Below are positions 52,662 through 62,470 of a DNA stretch of 64,000 nt, piece after piece. This stretch comes from CAZCTO01 sp964501725 (GTDB lineage Bacteria; Bacillota; Clostridia; Saccharofermentanales; Saccharofermentanaceae): contig CAZCTO010000013.1 in NCBI GenBank assembly GCA_964501725.1, positions 1-64,000 on the forward strand, written 5' to 3'. Each line of letters starts with the position of its first letter. Position 1 is the first letter of the stretch. The position numbers were made by a program, and so were the translations under genes. The notes beneath the pieces are model-generated. The model did not search any database. It had not been told where the DNA came from and worked only from the letters and a program-made list of their open reading frames with translations.

Positions 52662-54236
52662 ATGAAGAACAAGCGAATCTTAATGATTGCATCGGCGGCT
52701 GTCATCGTACTTGCAGGACTCTCTGCCATCTTTTTCATGAATAGAGATACGCCCGCCGCGGAAAAAATAACAGCCGTATCTTCAGAGACGGCTGTTTACC
52801 AGGAACCGACATCTAAACCGACAGCCACACCGACACCTAAACCGACAGGCAAGCCAACACCGACTCCTTCGCCTTCTCCCGAACCTTCATCTGTTTACAT
52901 TCCCGGAGAAGAGTTGCCGGACGGACGTCTGTTCGATGAAAAGTACTATGCGGTGTTACCGGGCGAAGGTGCTTACTATAACGTATTTAATTGCTATGGG
53001 GAAATGATTGATAGTTTCTTTTTTGATACAGGGTATGGAGATGAGCCGATCGGACTGCTAACCGAAGAAGAACTTTCTTTATATCATCGACTCAATTCGG
53101 AAAAGGTTAAGCTGATCAAGTTTACGGATCAGGAGTATAGCCACTCCGATTTGATCAGTTATGAGAACGGATTCTACCAAATGTGGTATGGAGAGAGCTC
53201 TTTGAAAGCAGTCCTCTACAATAAAGACGGCAAGCATATTCGGACGCTTTCTTTTGATAATGAACCCGATCAGTTCTGGGCAAATTTAGATATTATATGC
53301 CATGGAGAGGAGACGGTGGTCGTATGCTGGTCACAGCCCGGAGATTGGGATGGATTCCTTAATGACACGACAACCACTGTATTCTTTATCAGCCGGGATG
53401 GAACTATTAGCGATAAGATCGAAGTAGAGCGTCCTAATTTTATACTAATCGGCCGGAAATATATCAGCACGGATGATGACACGATATCCGATTTGAACGG
53501 AAACATTCTTATGAAAGATGTTTCCTACCTTCACATGTTCTCCACGAGAATCGGGTATGGGGACTCTCCATATGAAGTCGTAATTTCTGATTATTTTATA
53601 AAGGACGGAGTTGTTTTTGATTCGTCTCTTCGTCCGGTAGCAAAAAACACGACGCTGCCGGACGGCAATCTAATATATGATTTGGAATACGATGTTTCGG
53701 GAATACCGTGCAAAGCGGTGTACGATAAATGCGGAAATGATTTCGATTGGCCTTATGATATTTCGCAACTCACCGCGATAGGCTTCAAGGATCAGCAAGT
53801 CGGAGTGAAGACCGCTCATGGCGAGTACGTAATTGATCTTGAGGACGGGCAGAAGTTTTGCGGCATTAATCAGTTCGGATATCTGCTATATGATGAGTAT
53901 CACAACACCATCCAAATTGCTTCTCTTGAAACAAGGAAAGTACTGTGCTCAATCAACGCGGAGCCTCCGTATTCAATACCGGACGATTACTTTGTTCTGG
54001 GGACAAACACCATTGCTAACGGTGAAAATGTCCGGGATTGGTTCATATATGACAAGGAGGGAAACCGGCGCTATGAAGTGGCTTATTTTTTTCCTGAGGA
54101 GATCATGCCGGGAGAGTACATACTCTTATACCGGGGTCCCTATGTCGGTATCGCCGACTTGAACGGGGAATGGATTCTGAAGACCCTCACCTGGGAAATG
54201 AAAAGGGATGCGGCGGAAGTCGAAGCTTACTATTAA
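52662..54236 (+). CDS. Membrane-anchored extracytoplasmic protein, beta-rich, function unknown
   Basis: A 524-residue protein with an uncleaved-type N-terminal helix (ILMIASAAVIVLAGLSAIFF, about 5-24), a Pro/Thr linker (KPTATPTPKPTGKPTP) and a beta-rich extracytoplasmic domain of about 430 residues. The domain has repeating strand-turn elements (LYNKDGKHIRTLSFD, DKEGNRRYEV, VGIADLNGEWILKTL) reminiscent of beta-propeller or WG-repeat proteins. I do not recognise a family. GGAGGAG precedes the ATG. Likely cotranscribed with the PstS-like lipoprotein, so it may act with it at the surface. Confidence 0.78.
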   Translation: MKNKRILMIASAAVIVLAGLSAIFFMNRDTPAAEKITAVSSETAVYQEPTSKPTATPTPKPTGKPTPTPSPSPEPSSVYIPGEELPDGRLFDEKYYAVLPGEGAYYNVFNCYGEMIDSFFFDTGYGDEPIGLLTEEELSLYHRLNSEKVKLIKFTDQEYSHSDLISYENGFYQMWYGESSLKAVLYNKDGKHIRTLSFDNEPDQFWANLDIICHGEETVVVCWSQPGDWDGFLNDTTTTVFFISRDGTISDKIEVERPNFILIGRKYISTDDDTISDLNGNILMKDVSYLHMFSTRIGYGDSPYEVVISDYFIKDGVVFDSSLRPVAKNTTLPDGNLIYDLEYDVSGIPCKAVYDKCGNDFDWPYDISQLTAIGFKDQQVGVKTAHGEYVIDLEDGQKFCGINQFGYLLYDEYHNTIQIASLETRKVLCSINAEPPYSIPDDYFVLGTNTIANGENVRDWFIYDKEGNRRYEVAYFFPEEIMPGEYILLYRGPYVGIADLNGEWILKTLTWEMKRDAAEVEAYY

Positions 54237-54429
54237 GTGAGCGGTGTATCCCCTCATTCCTATATCTGCGTTTTTTCCAAATCAAGTTTCGTGTCAGAAG
54301 TCGGATAAACGGCTTGGAAAGCCATGGCAAAAGAACGAAAAGAGAGCTCTATTCACAGTTATTTTTGTGGATATTGTTTAACCCGCATAGTATAATGCCA
54401 ATATTAGCTTATCCAAGGAGGACAGATTC

Positions 54430-56511
54430 ATGATCAATTATCCGGCTGACAAGATCCGCAATATCACCTTGTTGGGACATGGCGGATCCGGAAAAACGGC
54501 ACTTGCCGAGGCGATGTTGTTCTGCTCCAAGGCAATCGATCGTCTGGGCAAATCTGTGGACGGGAACACAACCATGGACTTTGATCCGGAAGAGATCAAA
54601 CGTCAAATTTCAATCAACACGACCATTGCCGCATGTGAATGGAAAAATACCAAGATGAATATCATCGACACTCCCGGCGACTTTGATTTTTTAGGAGAGA
54701 CAATGGCGGGCATTCGGGTTGCGGACAGCGCAATCGTGGTTATCAGTGCCAAGGGCGGAACTTCTGTCGGTACCGAGAAAGCCATCCGCCTGTTAAATAA
54801 GCGGAATGTTCCTTTCTTGTTTTTTATGAACCGGATGGACGAACCGAATGCTGATTTCGAGGCTGTTTCCAGTCGTATGCGCGAGAATTACGGAGTGAGC
54901 GTCATCCCGCTTTCTCTGCCGATTATATCCGGTGACAAGCTGACCGGTATTGTAGATGTAATGAATAAGCGCGCATTTTCGATTGACGCGAATACAGGCG
55001 CCACGAAAGAAATGCCGTTGCCGGAGGAATTTTCCGAGCGTGTCGCGAAAATCCACGAGTCGGTCAACGAAGTCGTCGCCGAAAGCGACGAGGAGTTGAT
55101 GGAGAAATATTTTTCCGGTGAGCCATTCACCGAAGATGAATTCAGAAGAGGCGTGCATGCCGGTTTCCGTGACGGAAGTCTTCATCCGATCTATGTCGGT
55201 TCCGCTCTCCGCAACTGGGGTGTTGAGTTCCTGATGAACTGCATATCCAAAGATACTCCGGCAGCCGGTGAGAAAACCGTCATCAAGGCAACCAAGCCGG
55301 ACGGTGAAGCAATTGATATTACGAGCGCTGAAAAAGAGCCGTTATCCGCTTTTGTATTCAAAACAATTGCGGACCCGTTTGTAGGACGCATCAGTCTTTT
55401 CCGCGTATATTCAGGCGTTCTGAAGGGAAACAGCTCGATTTATAACGTCAACAAAGAGAAAGAAGAGAGAATCGGCGGCTTGTTCTATATGGTCGGTAAG
55501 AAACAGATTCCTACGGATCAGGTCGGTGTCGGAGACATCGGTGCTGTCGCGAAGCTGGTTCTTACTCAAACCAATGATACCCTTACCGATAAGCAACGCC
55601 CGGTACTTCTGCCGAAAATCAATTTCCCGACGCCGTGTCTTACCATGGGTATTGTTCCCAAGGTCAAGGGTGACGAAGATAAGATTATGTCAGGCCTCCA
55701 TAAGCTTTCGGACGAGGATCCGGTTTTCACGGTCATTAACGACGCAGAAACCAGACAGATGGTTATTTCCGGTCTCGGAGAACAGGAAATCAACGTGTTA
55801 CGGAGCAAGCTGAAAAGCAAGTTCAATGTGGATGCGGAGCTTGAGACACCGAGGGTGCCCTATCGCGAAGCCATTCGCAAGAAAGTGAAGGTTCAGGGCA
55901 AGCACAAGAAGCAATCCGGCGGACATGGACAATACGGAGACGTATGGATCGAATTCGAGCCGGTTGATTCTCAGACGTTGGTTTTCGAGGAGAATGTTTT
56001 CGGAGGATCTGTCCCCAAGAACTTCTTCCCGGCTGTCGAAAAAGGTCTGCAGGAAGCGGTTAACCGCGGTGTTTTGGCCGGTTTCCCGGTTGTAAATCTC
56101 AAGGCAACCCTGGTTGACGGTTCATACCATGATGTTGACTCATCTGAAATGGCTTTCAAAATCGCGGCTCATCTGGCGTTCAAAGCGGGACTTCTCCAGG
56201 CCGGCCCGATTCTTTTGGAGCCGATCAGTGCGGTGACCGTGCATATCCCGGAAGACAAGCAGGGCGATATCATGGGTGACATGAATAAGAGACGCGGACG
56301 GATTATGGGCATCGATGCCGATGAGGACGGATCCGTTATTTCGTGCGAAGTTCCGACTGCCGAGATGGCCTCGTATGCGACAGATTTGAAATCAATGACA
56401 CAGGGTCGCGGATGGTATACCATACAGCATGCTCGCTATGAGCAGGCACCTTCTGAGGTCGCCGCGAAAGTCGTGGAAGAAAGAAAGGCATTATTGGAAG
56501 AAGAGGAATAA
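54430..56511 (+). CDS. Elongation factor G paralogue (EF-G2-like GTPase)
   Basis: A 693-residue translational GTPase of the EF-G fold. The G1 motif is GHGGSGKT (16-23), as in the EF-G2 subgroup, rather than the GHVDAGKT of housekeeping EF-G. G3 is DTPGDFDF (80-87) and G4 is NRMD (134-137), Arg replacing the usual Lys. Domains II to V follow to the typical end (MNKRRGRIMGID, SYATDLKSMTQGRGWY). The motif QYGDVWIEFEP and SGGHGQ of domain IV are present. It probably has a specialised role in translocation, recycling or stress. A -10 TATAAT at 54391-54396 and AAGGAGG precede it. Neighbouring rpsL/rpsG/tuf genes are absent, which supports a paralogue. Confidence 0.9.
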   Translation: MINYPADKIRNITLLGHGGSGKTALAEAMLFCSKAIDRLGKSVDGNTTMDFDPEEIKRQISINTTIAACEWKNTKMNIIDTPGDFDFLGETMAGIRVADSAIVVISAKGGTSVGTEKAIRLLNKRNVPFLFFMNRMDEPNADFEAVSSRMRENYGVSVIPLSLPIISGDKLTGIVDVMNKRAFSIDANTGATKEMPLPEEFSERVAKIHESVNEVVAESDEELMEKYFSGEPFTEDEFRRGVHAGFRDGSLHPIYVGSALRNWGVEFLMNCISKDTPAAGEKTVIKATKPDGEAIDITSAEKEPLSAFVFKTIADPFVGRISLFRVYSGVLKGNSSIYNVNKEKEERIGGLFYMVGKKQIPTDQVGVGDIGAVAKLVLTQTNDTLTDKQRPVLLPKINFPTPCLTMGIVPKVKGDEDKIMSGLHKLSDEDPVFTVINDAETRQMVISGLGEQEINVLRSKLKSKFNVDAELETPRVPYREAIRKKVKVQGKHKKQSGGHGQYGDVWIEFEPVDSQTLVFEENVFGGSVPKNFFPAVEKGLQEAVNRGVLAGFPVVNLKATLVDGSYHDVDSSEMAFKIAAHLAFKAGLLQAGPILLEPISAVTVHIPEDKQGDIMGDMNKRRGRIMGIDADEDGSVISCEVPTAEMASYATDLKSMTQGRGWYTIQHARYEQAPSEVAAKVVEERKALLEEEE

Positions 56512-56533
56512 CCTCTGTTTACAGTTCAAACAT

Positions 56534-56576
56534 AAAAAGAACCCCGGACGACGCATGGGCGGCCGGGGTTCTTTTT
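56534..56576. terminator. Bidirectional terminator after the EF-G paralogue
   Basis: AAAAAGAACCCCGG (56534-56547) and CCGGGGTTCTTTTT (56563-56576) pair perfectly with a 15-base loop. It has A- and T-tracts on both sides and lies between convergent genes. Confidence 0.93.
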
Positions 56577-56592
56577 GATTCGGTTAACGATC

Positions 56593-58851
56593 TTACGGCG
56601 CTATCGAAAATATGATTGCATTTTGATCATTCGGAAAGGAAGCCAGCGGCGTCAGGTTTTCCAGGAAGAACTCTCCGTTAAAAATGTATTCGCCGGCGCC
56701 GTTCATATAGCCGTAGAGTTCCGGATCAAAGAGGAAATAGTCAATATTTTCCGCGGCACATGTCGCACGGAAGAGCTCGATATCATTTCCGCATCCTGTC
56801 AGGAGGTATTCATACGTCTTGAGCCGGGAATCGGTATCGTGACCTGCGGACCAGGCGTAATATGGCCAGCCGTAGAAAGTCATTCTTCCGGAAAGGAAAA
56901 ACGTATTGATATACCAGTCCTTCGTAAGAAATACTGCTTTTCCGGGGGTGTTATTCTCAATCCATTCAACCATTTCCGATTTGACCCGAAGTTGAACCGA
57001 ATTCTTGTTCAGATTTCTGAAAGTAAACCACTCGCTGATACCTGTGCCGAGCATGAGTAAAACGATTACGGCAGCCAACAGGGCGCTTCCGATCTGGCTG
57101 ACAAAGTAAGCAGCAGGGGAGACCAAAGCCGGAGCAGAAGCCGCCGTTTCATTATAGAGGACTTCCTTTCGGTTCCGGCGGAAACGAAGCGGAAGACAGA
57201 ACAGGTAGGATAGAAACCCTGCGATAAAGATATCGAAGAGCAGGATGCTGAATTGGATGAATTTGTGGTTTGCGAGCATTTCTCTGGATACTTGCGCGAA
57301 AAAAGAGAAGATTAGAGGTAGTGAAAAAGCAAGGATAAGAAAGGCACGGTACTTGTTCTTCTTCTTGACGGTTTCATAGATCAGGAGACCGATAAAGAGA
57401 AGCACGGGAATTATGATCGCCAGTCCGGCCATTTTTACAAGATACAAAGCGATATTCGGAAGCGTCGGCTTTTCAACAATAAAGCCGAACACACGCTTCA
57501 GAGATACAACATTGTTAACATCGCCGGAAAGCAAGAAGGCCTGGAGAACAGATGAGGCGGTTGCCATGATCGCGATCACGGCATAAGTGAGGCGATTCTC
57601 GGAAAACAGCGCCATGCCAAAAAGGACAATCAATGTTGCGATCAAGGCCGCGCCATGGAAAAAAGGCGCCGTAACTGCAATCACCGCAGCAACGACGGCA
57701 AGTGAGTATGGGTGTAAAGGGTCATTTCGCCTTGGCAGCCAGGCTTCACGCGAAACAAAAAAATGCTTAATTTTCATTTTAATGCCGTTAGCCTTGCTCA
57801 GATGCAGAAACATCCTTCGAACATGCGGAATGAAAAGGATAATAAGAATGATCATAAAGGATACGCCGAGCATCAGATGACGTTGGTTGGCATACACATT
57901 AACTGCCCAAAGTCCCCAGTCATCCCGGGGGATCAGATAGTACCAGGAAGTTTGATTTGATATCGCGCGCAGCGACCCTTCAAGACTTGCGCCGGGCAAA
58001 GAAAGCAAGCCTTTCATCTGGTAAATGATGTTAAGACCACTGCGGAAAAAGACCAGGAAAGGAATAATCAGAAAAGCCAATCGCCGCCCGGACAGAAGGA
58101 CGGCAAGCAATCCGAGAAGAACAATCGCAGCGACCATGACCAGAATAGACGGCAAGTTGATTGCCCAGTCCAGAGGAAGACCGAGAGTATTCAGATTTCC
58201 GCATAGGAAGTAGAAGAAAAAATGATATTGGATGTTGTCACCCGGGAAATGAGGGTACTCCGTAGGAAAGTTACTTCCTTGGGAGAAAGACGACGTAATC
58301 GCGATGTGCGGAGCGAAATCGCTGGCGACCGTCGGTCCGACATTCAGAAGGCCGCGCTGGATATTGAATGTGTAGAAGCAAATATATGCGGCAGCGCCGA
58401 TGACCGCAAGTATTGTCAACGAGAAAAGAATGATGGAAAGAGGCTTACGATTAAATTGAGGAAGGCTTATTTTTTTGGAATCAACATTGAAGCGAGCAAT
58501 TGCTTTCTTTTCTTCACTCAGCTTTCGATTTCGAAAGTAACATTTCTGCCAGAAAAAACTTGCAAGATATGCGAAAATGCATAATGACAAAATATTGGAA
58601 GGATAAAGGACATGCATTTCCTTAGGAATAAAGGAATGGATGGCAAGCGCAATATAATAGGTCACGGCCGTTATGCTCAGTATTCCTACGATAAACCCTG
58701 CCGGCAGAAGGAAAAGCAAAGAAGGGACTTTTGAAAGGGTCTCTTGCTTTGAAGCAACGCCGACGTAAAGACGGCGGACATCCGGAATGAGAAGCCGAAG
58801 CAACTGAACTCCGAAAAACAAGCAAACAAGCAGATAAACGATTCCGAACAT
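56593..58851 (-). CDS. Large polytopic membrane protein, possible GT-C glycosyltransferase
   Basis: A 752-residue protein with a dozen or more hydrophobic helices and a soluble C-terminal part of about 120 residues (EWIENNTPGKAVFLTKDWY, FYGWPYYAWSAGHD, LTGCGNDIELF). This layout, many helices then a soluble domain with aromatic motifs, fits GT-C-fold glycosyltransferases using lipid-linked sugars, but no diagnostic motif is certain. Its start immediately follows the stop of the upstream GtrB-like glycosyltransferase (58852). Such a pair commonly makes a polyprenyl-phosphate sugar and transfers it outside the membrane. The function is an inference from pairing. Confidence 0.75.
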   Translation of the reverse strand: MFGIVYLLVCLFFGVQLLRLLIPDVRRLYVGVASKQETLSKVPSLLFLLPAGFIVGILSITAVTYYIALAIHSFIPKEMHVLYPSNILSLCIFAYLASFFWQKCYFRNRKLSEEKKAIARFNVDSKKISLPQFNRKPLSIILFSLTILAVIGAAAYICFYTFNIQRGLLNVGPTVASDFAPHIAITSSFSQGSNFPTEYPHFPGDNIQYHFFFYFLCGNLNTLGLPLDWAINLPSILVMVAAIVLLGLLAVLLSGRRLAFLIIPFLVFFRSGLNIIYQMKGLLSLPGASLEGSLRAISNQTSWYYLIPRDDWGLWAVNVYANQRHLMLGVSFMIILIILFIPHVRRMFLHLSKANGIKMKIKHFFVSREAWLPRRNDPLHPYSLAVVAAVIAVTAPFFHGAALIATLIVLFGMALFSENRLTYAVIAIMATASSVLQAFLLSGDVNNVVSLKRVFGFIVEKPTLPNIALYLVKMAGLAIIIPVLLFIGLLIYETVKKKNKYRAFLILAFSLPLIFSFFAQVSREMLANHKFIQFSILLFDIFIAGFLSYLFCLPLRFRRNRKEVLYNETAASAPALVSPAAYFVSQIGSALLAAVIVLLMLGTGISEWFTFRNLNKNSVQLRVKSEMVEWIENNTPGKAVFLTKDWYINTFFLSGRMTFYGWPYYAWSAGHDTDSRLKTYEYLLTGCGNDIELFRATCAAENIDYFLFDPELYGYMNGAGEYIFNGEFFLENLTPLASFPNDQNAIIFSIAP

Positions 58852-59826
58852 TCAGGTGCCCTCCTTGTCACGGGACGTTGATTTCTGATTTGATTTGGCA
58901 GCGGCGGCTTGGGTGTCCTCCGAGACAATATAGCGCGGCCTGTTCTTGACCTCGTCAAAGACTTGAGCAATATAAGTTCCGATCAGTCCGAGACTGATCA
59001 TCAAACAGGCGCCCACCGCAAGCACCGCGATAATCACGGTCGTAAAACCGTCTTGGGCACGGTTTGTAAAGTAATTAAAAAGAGTCTGTGCCAATAAAAC
59101 AACCGTGCCGATCATAAAGAATGCGCCGATCAGTGAAATCAGGTGTAACGGAATGGAAGAAAATGAAGTAACCGCATTCACAGAAAGGCCGATCAGGCTT
59201 TTAAACTTCCAACGGGACTTACCGGTTTGACGAGCGGCAACTTCAAACGGAAAGGTGACTCTCCGGAAACCAAGCCAAGCGGAGAGACCTCTGAAAAAGG
59301 TATTATGTTCCGTAAGGGTGCGCCATTTAAGCACAACTTTTCGGTCAAGAAGCTTGAAATCGGAAGCGTTCGATAGTTCAAATCCGGATACTCTCCGGAA
59401 CAACCCGTAAAAAATCTTCGCATTCAGCTTGGAGAAAAAGCTTTCTTTTCCGCGACTCGACTTGACTCCTTCAACAATCTCAAAGCCTTCATCCCTCCAT
59501 AACCGAATCATTTCCGGGATATGTTCCGGAGGATGCTGAAGATCGCCGTCCATAAGAATAACAGCGTCCGCGTCTGCCGCGTCCAGACCGGCGCAGATAG
59601 CGGCTTCCTTGCCGAAATTTCTCGAAAACCGAAGACCGCGAATCTTGCCCGGATGCAATTCCGCAGCTGTTGATATTGCTTCCCATGTCCGGTCAGTAGA
59701 TCCGTCATCCAAAAACAGAAGTGAGTACTCAATGCGTAAAGTGTCAAGGAGAGGAATCATCCGATCCACCGTTATGGGGATCTGCTGCTCCTCATTATAA
59801 AAGGGCATCAGAACAATCAGATTCAT
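58852..59826 (-). CDS. Polyprenyl-phosphate glycosyltransferase (GtrB/DPM1-like GT2)
   Basis: A 324-residue family 2 glycosyltransferase starting MNLIVLMPFYNEE; GGAGG lies five bases upstream of this ATG. The catalytic domain has YSLLFLDDGSTDRTWE, RNFGKEAAICAGLDAA and the nucleotide-sugar DxD in LMDGDLQHPPE. Two C-terminal helices (about 232-256 and 268-292) anchor it, as in GtrB/CsbB proteins that load glucose or another sugar onto undecaprenyl phosphate. It is coupled to the large membrane protein downstream. Likely role: cell-wall or surface polymer glycosylation. Confidence 0.92.
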   Translation of the reverse strand: MNLIVLMPFYNEEQQIPITVDRMIPLLDTLRIEYSLLFLDDGSTDRTWEAISTAAELHPGKIRGLRFSRNFGKEAAICAGLDAADADAVILMDGDLQHPPEHIPEMIRLWRDEGFEIVEGVKSSRGKESFFSKLNAKIFYGLFRRVSGFELSNASDFKLLDRKVVLKWRTLTEHNTFFRGLSAWLGFRRVTFPFEVAARQTGKSRWKFKSLIGLSVNAVTSFSSIPLHLISLIGAFFMIGTVVLLAQTLFNYFTNRAQDGFTTVIIAVLAVGACLMISLGLIGTYIAQVFDEVKNRPRYIVSEDTQAAAAKSNQKSTSRDKEGT

Positions 59827-60038
59827 ACCTGCCTCCATCACTTTCCATGCAAATTTATACACAATAATCTTAACATAGCGAGCAGATAGAAAGACTACTC
59901 TTCGATTACAATTCATAGTCGGATTGTTTCAGTTTGGGCCGAAAGAGGCCGTCCCGCATGAATCGGTGTCGAAATCCGGTCATTCGTGTGGTAATATTTA
60001 GTGTGCTAACTTCAAGAATCGACGGAGGTTTGTTGCAA

Positions 60039-61073
60039 ATGAAAATAGTTGTTTTAGCCGGAGGACTCAGTCCGGAGCGAGACGTATCCCTTACATCCGG
60101 GAGCCTTATCGCCAATGCTTTAATGGATAAAGGACATGATGTTGTCATGGCCGATGTATACGAGGGACTGATGCTTCCCGATAACATCGACGATGTTTTT
60201 CATAAACCGGCCGACGTATTCCGGTATAAATTCGAAGTCCCTGCTGTTGCGCCTGACTTAAACGAACTGATCGCAAAAAATAACGGGCAGCAGGCATTGA
60301 TCGGTCAAAACATTCTCGCTCTTTGCATGGCAGCCGACGTCGTTTTTATCGCGCTTCACGGAGCCATGGGGGAAAACGGCCAACTTCAGGCCGTACTGGA
60401 GTGCTTCAACATCCGCTACACCGGATCGGACTATTGCGGGAGTCTTCTTGCGATGGATAAGGATTTGTCTAAGAAATTAATCCGTTTAAGCGGAGTTCCT
60501 ACCGCGGATTGGCTTCTCGTGGATGAGAGTGAAGAATCCCTGAAAAAAGTTCGGGAGACTGTCGGCTTTCCGTGTGTGATCAAGCCGGTTCATTGCGGCT
60601 CAAGCGTCGGCGTCTCTATGGTTGAGAAAGAAGAGGATTTAGCAGACGCAGTTCGCGCAGCCGTTGTGTTTGAACCGCAGGTTCTTGCCGAAAAGAAAAT
60701 TATCGGACGTGAGTTTTCCGTCGGAGTGATGGAAGGATCTGCTCTTCCGCCGATTGAAATCATTCCGCTTCAGGGATTCTATGACTATAAAAATAAATAT
60801 CAAAAGGGCCTTTCCAAGGAAGTGTGCCCGGCCGACCTTGACGCGCAACAGACAAAAAAACTGGGAGACTATGCAGTAGCGGTGCACGCAGCGCTCCGTC
60901 TCGGCAGTTATTCACGAGTTGATTTTATTTTGGATGAGGCAGGGGAATTTTACTGCCTTGAAGCCAATACGCTCCCGGGTATGACGCCGACGAGCCTTCT
61001 TCCGCAGGAAGCGGAGCAAACCGGACTCAGTTACGGCGATCTCTGTGACAAGATCGTTCAAATGGCCTTATGA
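60039..61073 (+). CDS. ddl: D-alanine--D-alanine ligase (or related ATP-grasp ligase)
   Basis: A 344-residue ATP-grasp ligase joining two D-alanines for peptidoglycan. ATG 60039 starts MKIVVLAGGLSPERDVSL; GGAGG is ten bases upstream. Motifs: FIALHGAMGENGQLQ, YTGSDYCGSLLAMDKDLSKK, the ATP-grasp segment PCVIKPVHCGSSVGVSMV, SRVDFILDEAGEFYCLEANT and LPGMTPTSLLPQEAE. Resembles Ddl throughout; whether the second substrate is D-Ala or D-lactate/D-Ser cannot be settled by eye. Overlaps the next gene by four bases. Confidence 0.92.
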   Translation: MKIVVLAGGLSPERDVSLTSGSLIANALMDKGHDVVMADVYEGLMLPDNIDDVFHKPADVFRYKFEVPAVAPDLNELIAKNNGQQALIGQNILALCMAADVVFIALHGAMGENGQLQAVLECFNIRYTGSDYCGSLLAMDKDLSKKLIRLSGVPTADWLLVDESEESLKKVRETVGFPCVIKPVHCGSSVGVSMVEKEEDLADAVRAAVVFEPQVLAEKKIIGREFSVGVMEGSALPPIEIIPLQGFYDYKNKYQKGLSKEVCPADLDAQQTKKLGDYAVAVHAALRLGSYSRVDFILDEAGEFYCLEANTLPGMTPTSLLPQEAEQTGLSYGDLCDKIVQMAL

Positions 61074-62323
61074 AAATCGCCGTCATCGGAGCCGGTCCCG
61101 CCGGATTGACAGCCGCGGCCGCCGCAGCCCGGCGAGGAGCGCATGTCGTGCTTTTCGAAAAAAATCCCAAGCCGGGGCGCAAGCTTCTTCTGACCGGAAA
61201 CGGCCGGTGTAATGTGACCAATCTTTCCCCCGTCGATGACTATCCCGAACACTATTTCGGCAACGGAAAATTCCTTTATAAAGCACTGCATTCATTCGGC
61301 CCGGGAGACATCGCGGAAATTCTCCTCGAGAGCAACATCAAGCTGCGCGCGGAGTCCGACGGACGTGCTTTTCCCGAGAGCGGGAGATCCAAAGATATTC
61401 TGGATGCACTGGTATCGCGTGCTGATCGGCTGGGGGTTCGCTTTCGCGAAACGTCCGGTATTGTCGATTTGCGAAAAAACCGTGCGGGCAGGATCTCAAA
61501 AGCGGTTACGCTTTCGGAAAGCTTGGATATAGATGCCTGCATCCTTTGTACGGGAGGATCGTCTTATCCGATTACCGGGTCCTCCGGGGACGGATATCTG
61601 CTCGCCGCAAGGCTGGGGCATACGATTGTACCCCCGCGCCCGGCGTTGGCACCCGTGGAAACGGATCCGGTTGAGATTGCATCGCTTCAGGGCGTCAGCC
61701 TTCATGGAACGGGTGTCCGGATTATGCAGAGCGGAAATTGCATGGGCAAGTCGGTCGGCGATGTGCTTTTCACACATTTCGGGCTATCCGGACCGGCAGT
61801 TTTGAATGTTTCCCGTTATCTTCCCGCCAATGAGTCAGACTATGACGGAAGCGTTTGCATTGAACTGGACTTGTGGCCGGATATACCGGAAGATGAAGCA
61901 AGATTAAGACTGCTGGCAATCATAGCGGAACATCAAAATTCGAAACTTTCAGGGGTACTTAAGGTATTCTGGCCGGAAACAGTCATTACGTTTCTGCTTA
62001 AGAAGGCCTCCATCCCCGGGGACGTATATTGCCGGGATTTTGAAAAAGAACAACGGAAACGCTTGTTGAGGGTGATTAAGCAACTGTCGCTTCGCGTTCG
62101 CAGGGCACCGCTATTCTCGGATGCGATGGTAACAGCCGGCGGAGTGAGCCTAAGGGAAGTGGACCCCCGGACGATGCAATCCAAAATTATTCCGGGACTC
62201 TTTTTCGCGGGAGAGGTGCTCGACATCGACGGAAAAACCGGAGGATACAATCTTCAGGCAGCCTTCTCGACGGGATATCTTGCCGGGATTTCTGCGGCTT
62301 CGGAGATTGCGAACTTATCATAA
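61070..62323 (+). CDS. BaiN/HI0933-type FAD flavoprotein (YhiN family)
   Basis: A 417-residue NAD(P)/FAD-dependent oxidoreductase. The N-terminal dinucleotide fold is GAGPAGLTAAAAAARRGAHV with FEKNPKPGRKLLLTGNGRCN. Family features: FTHFGLSGPAVLNVSR, VTAGGVSLREVDPRTMQSK and PGLFFAGEVLDIDGKTGGYN near the C-terminus. The family includes BaiN-like enzymes and otherwise uncharacterised flavoproteins; the substrate is unknown. Start codon overlaps the ddl stop (ATGA). Confidence 0.93.
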   Translation: MKIAVIGAGPAGLTAAAAAARRGAHVVLFEKNPKPGRKLLLTGNGRCNVTNLSPVDDYPEHYFGNGKFLYKALHSFGPGDIAEILLESNIKLRAESDGRAFPESGRSKDILDALVSRADRLGVRFRETSGIVDLRKNRAGRISKAVTLSESLDIDACILCTGGSSYPITGSSGDGYLLAARLGHTIVPPRPALAPVETDPVEIASLQGVSLHGTGVRIMQSGNCMGKSVGDVLFTHFGLSGPAVLNVSRYLPANESDYDGSVCIELDLWPDIPEDEARLRLLAIIAEHQNSKLSGVLKVFWPETVITFLLKKASIPGDVYCRDFEKEQRKRLLRVIKQLSLRVRRAPLFSDAMVTAGGVSLREVDPRTMQSKIIPGLFFAGEVLDIDGKTGGYNLQAAFSTGYLAGISAASEIANLS

Positions 62324-62470
62324 GGGAGCTCCGGTAATCGAAGCTTTTAAAAGTACTTATCAGGATTCGCTGCGGGAACAGGAAATTTAAGTGCCGGATT
62401 TTTCCAAAATCAGGCGCTCGTTTTTTGAGAATCATGTATAATTATTAGGATGTGTTTCGGAGGTGTCACC

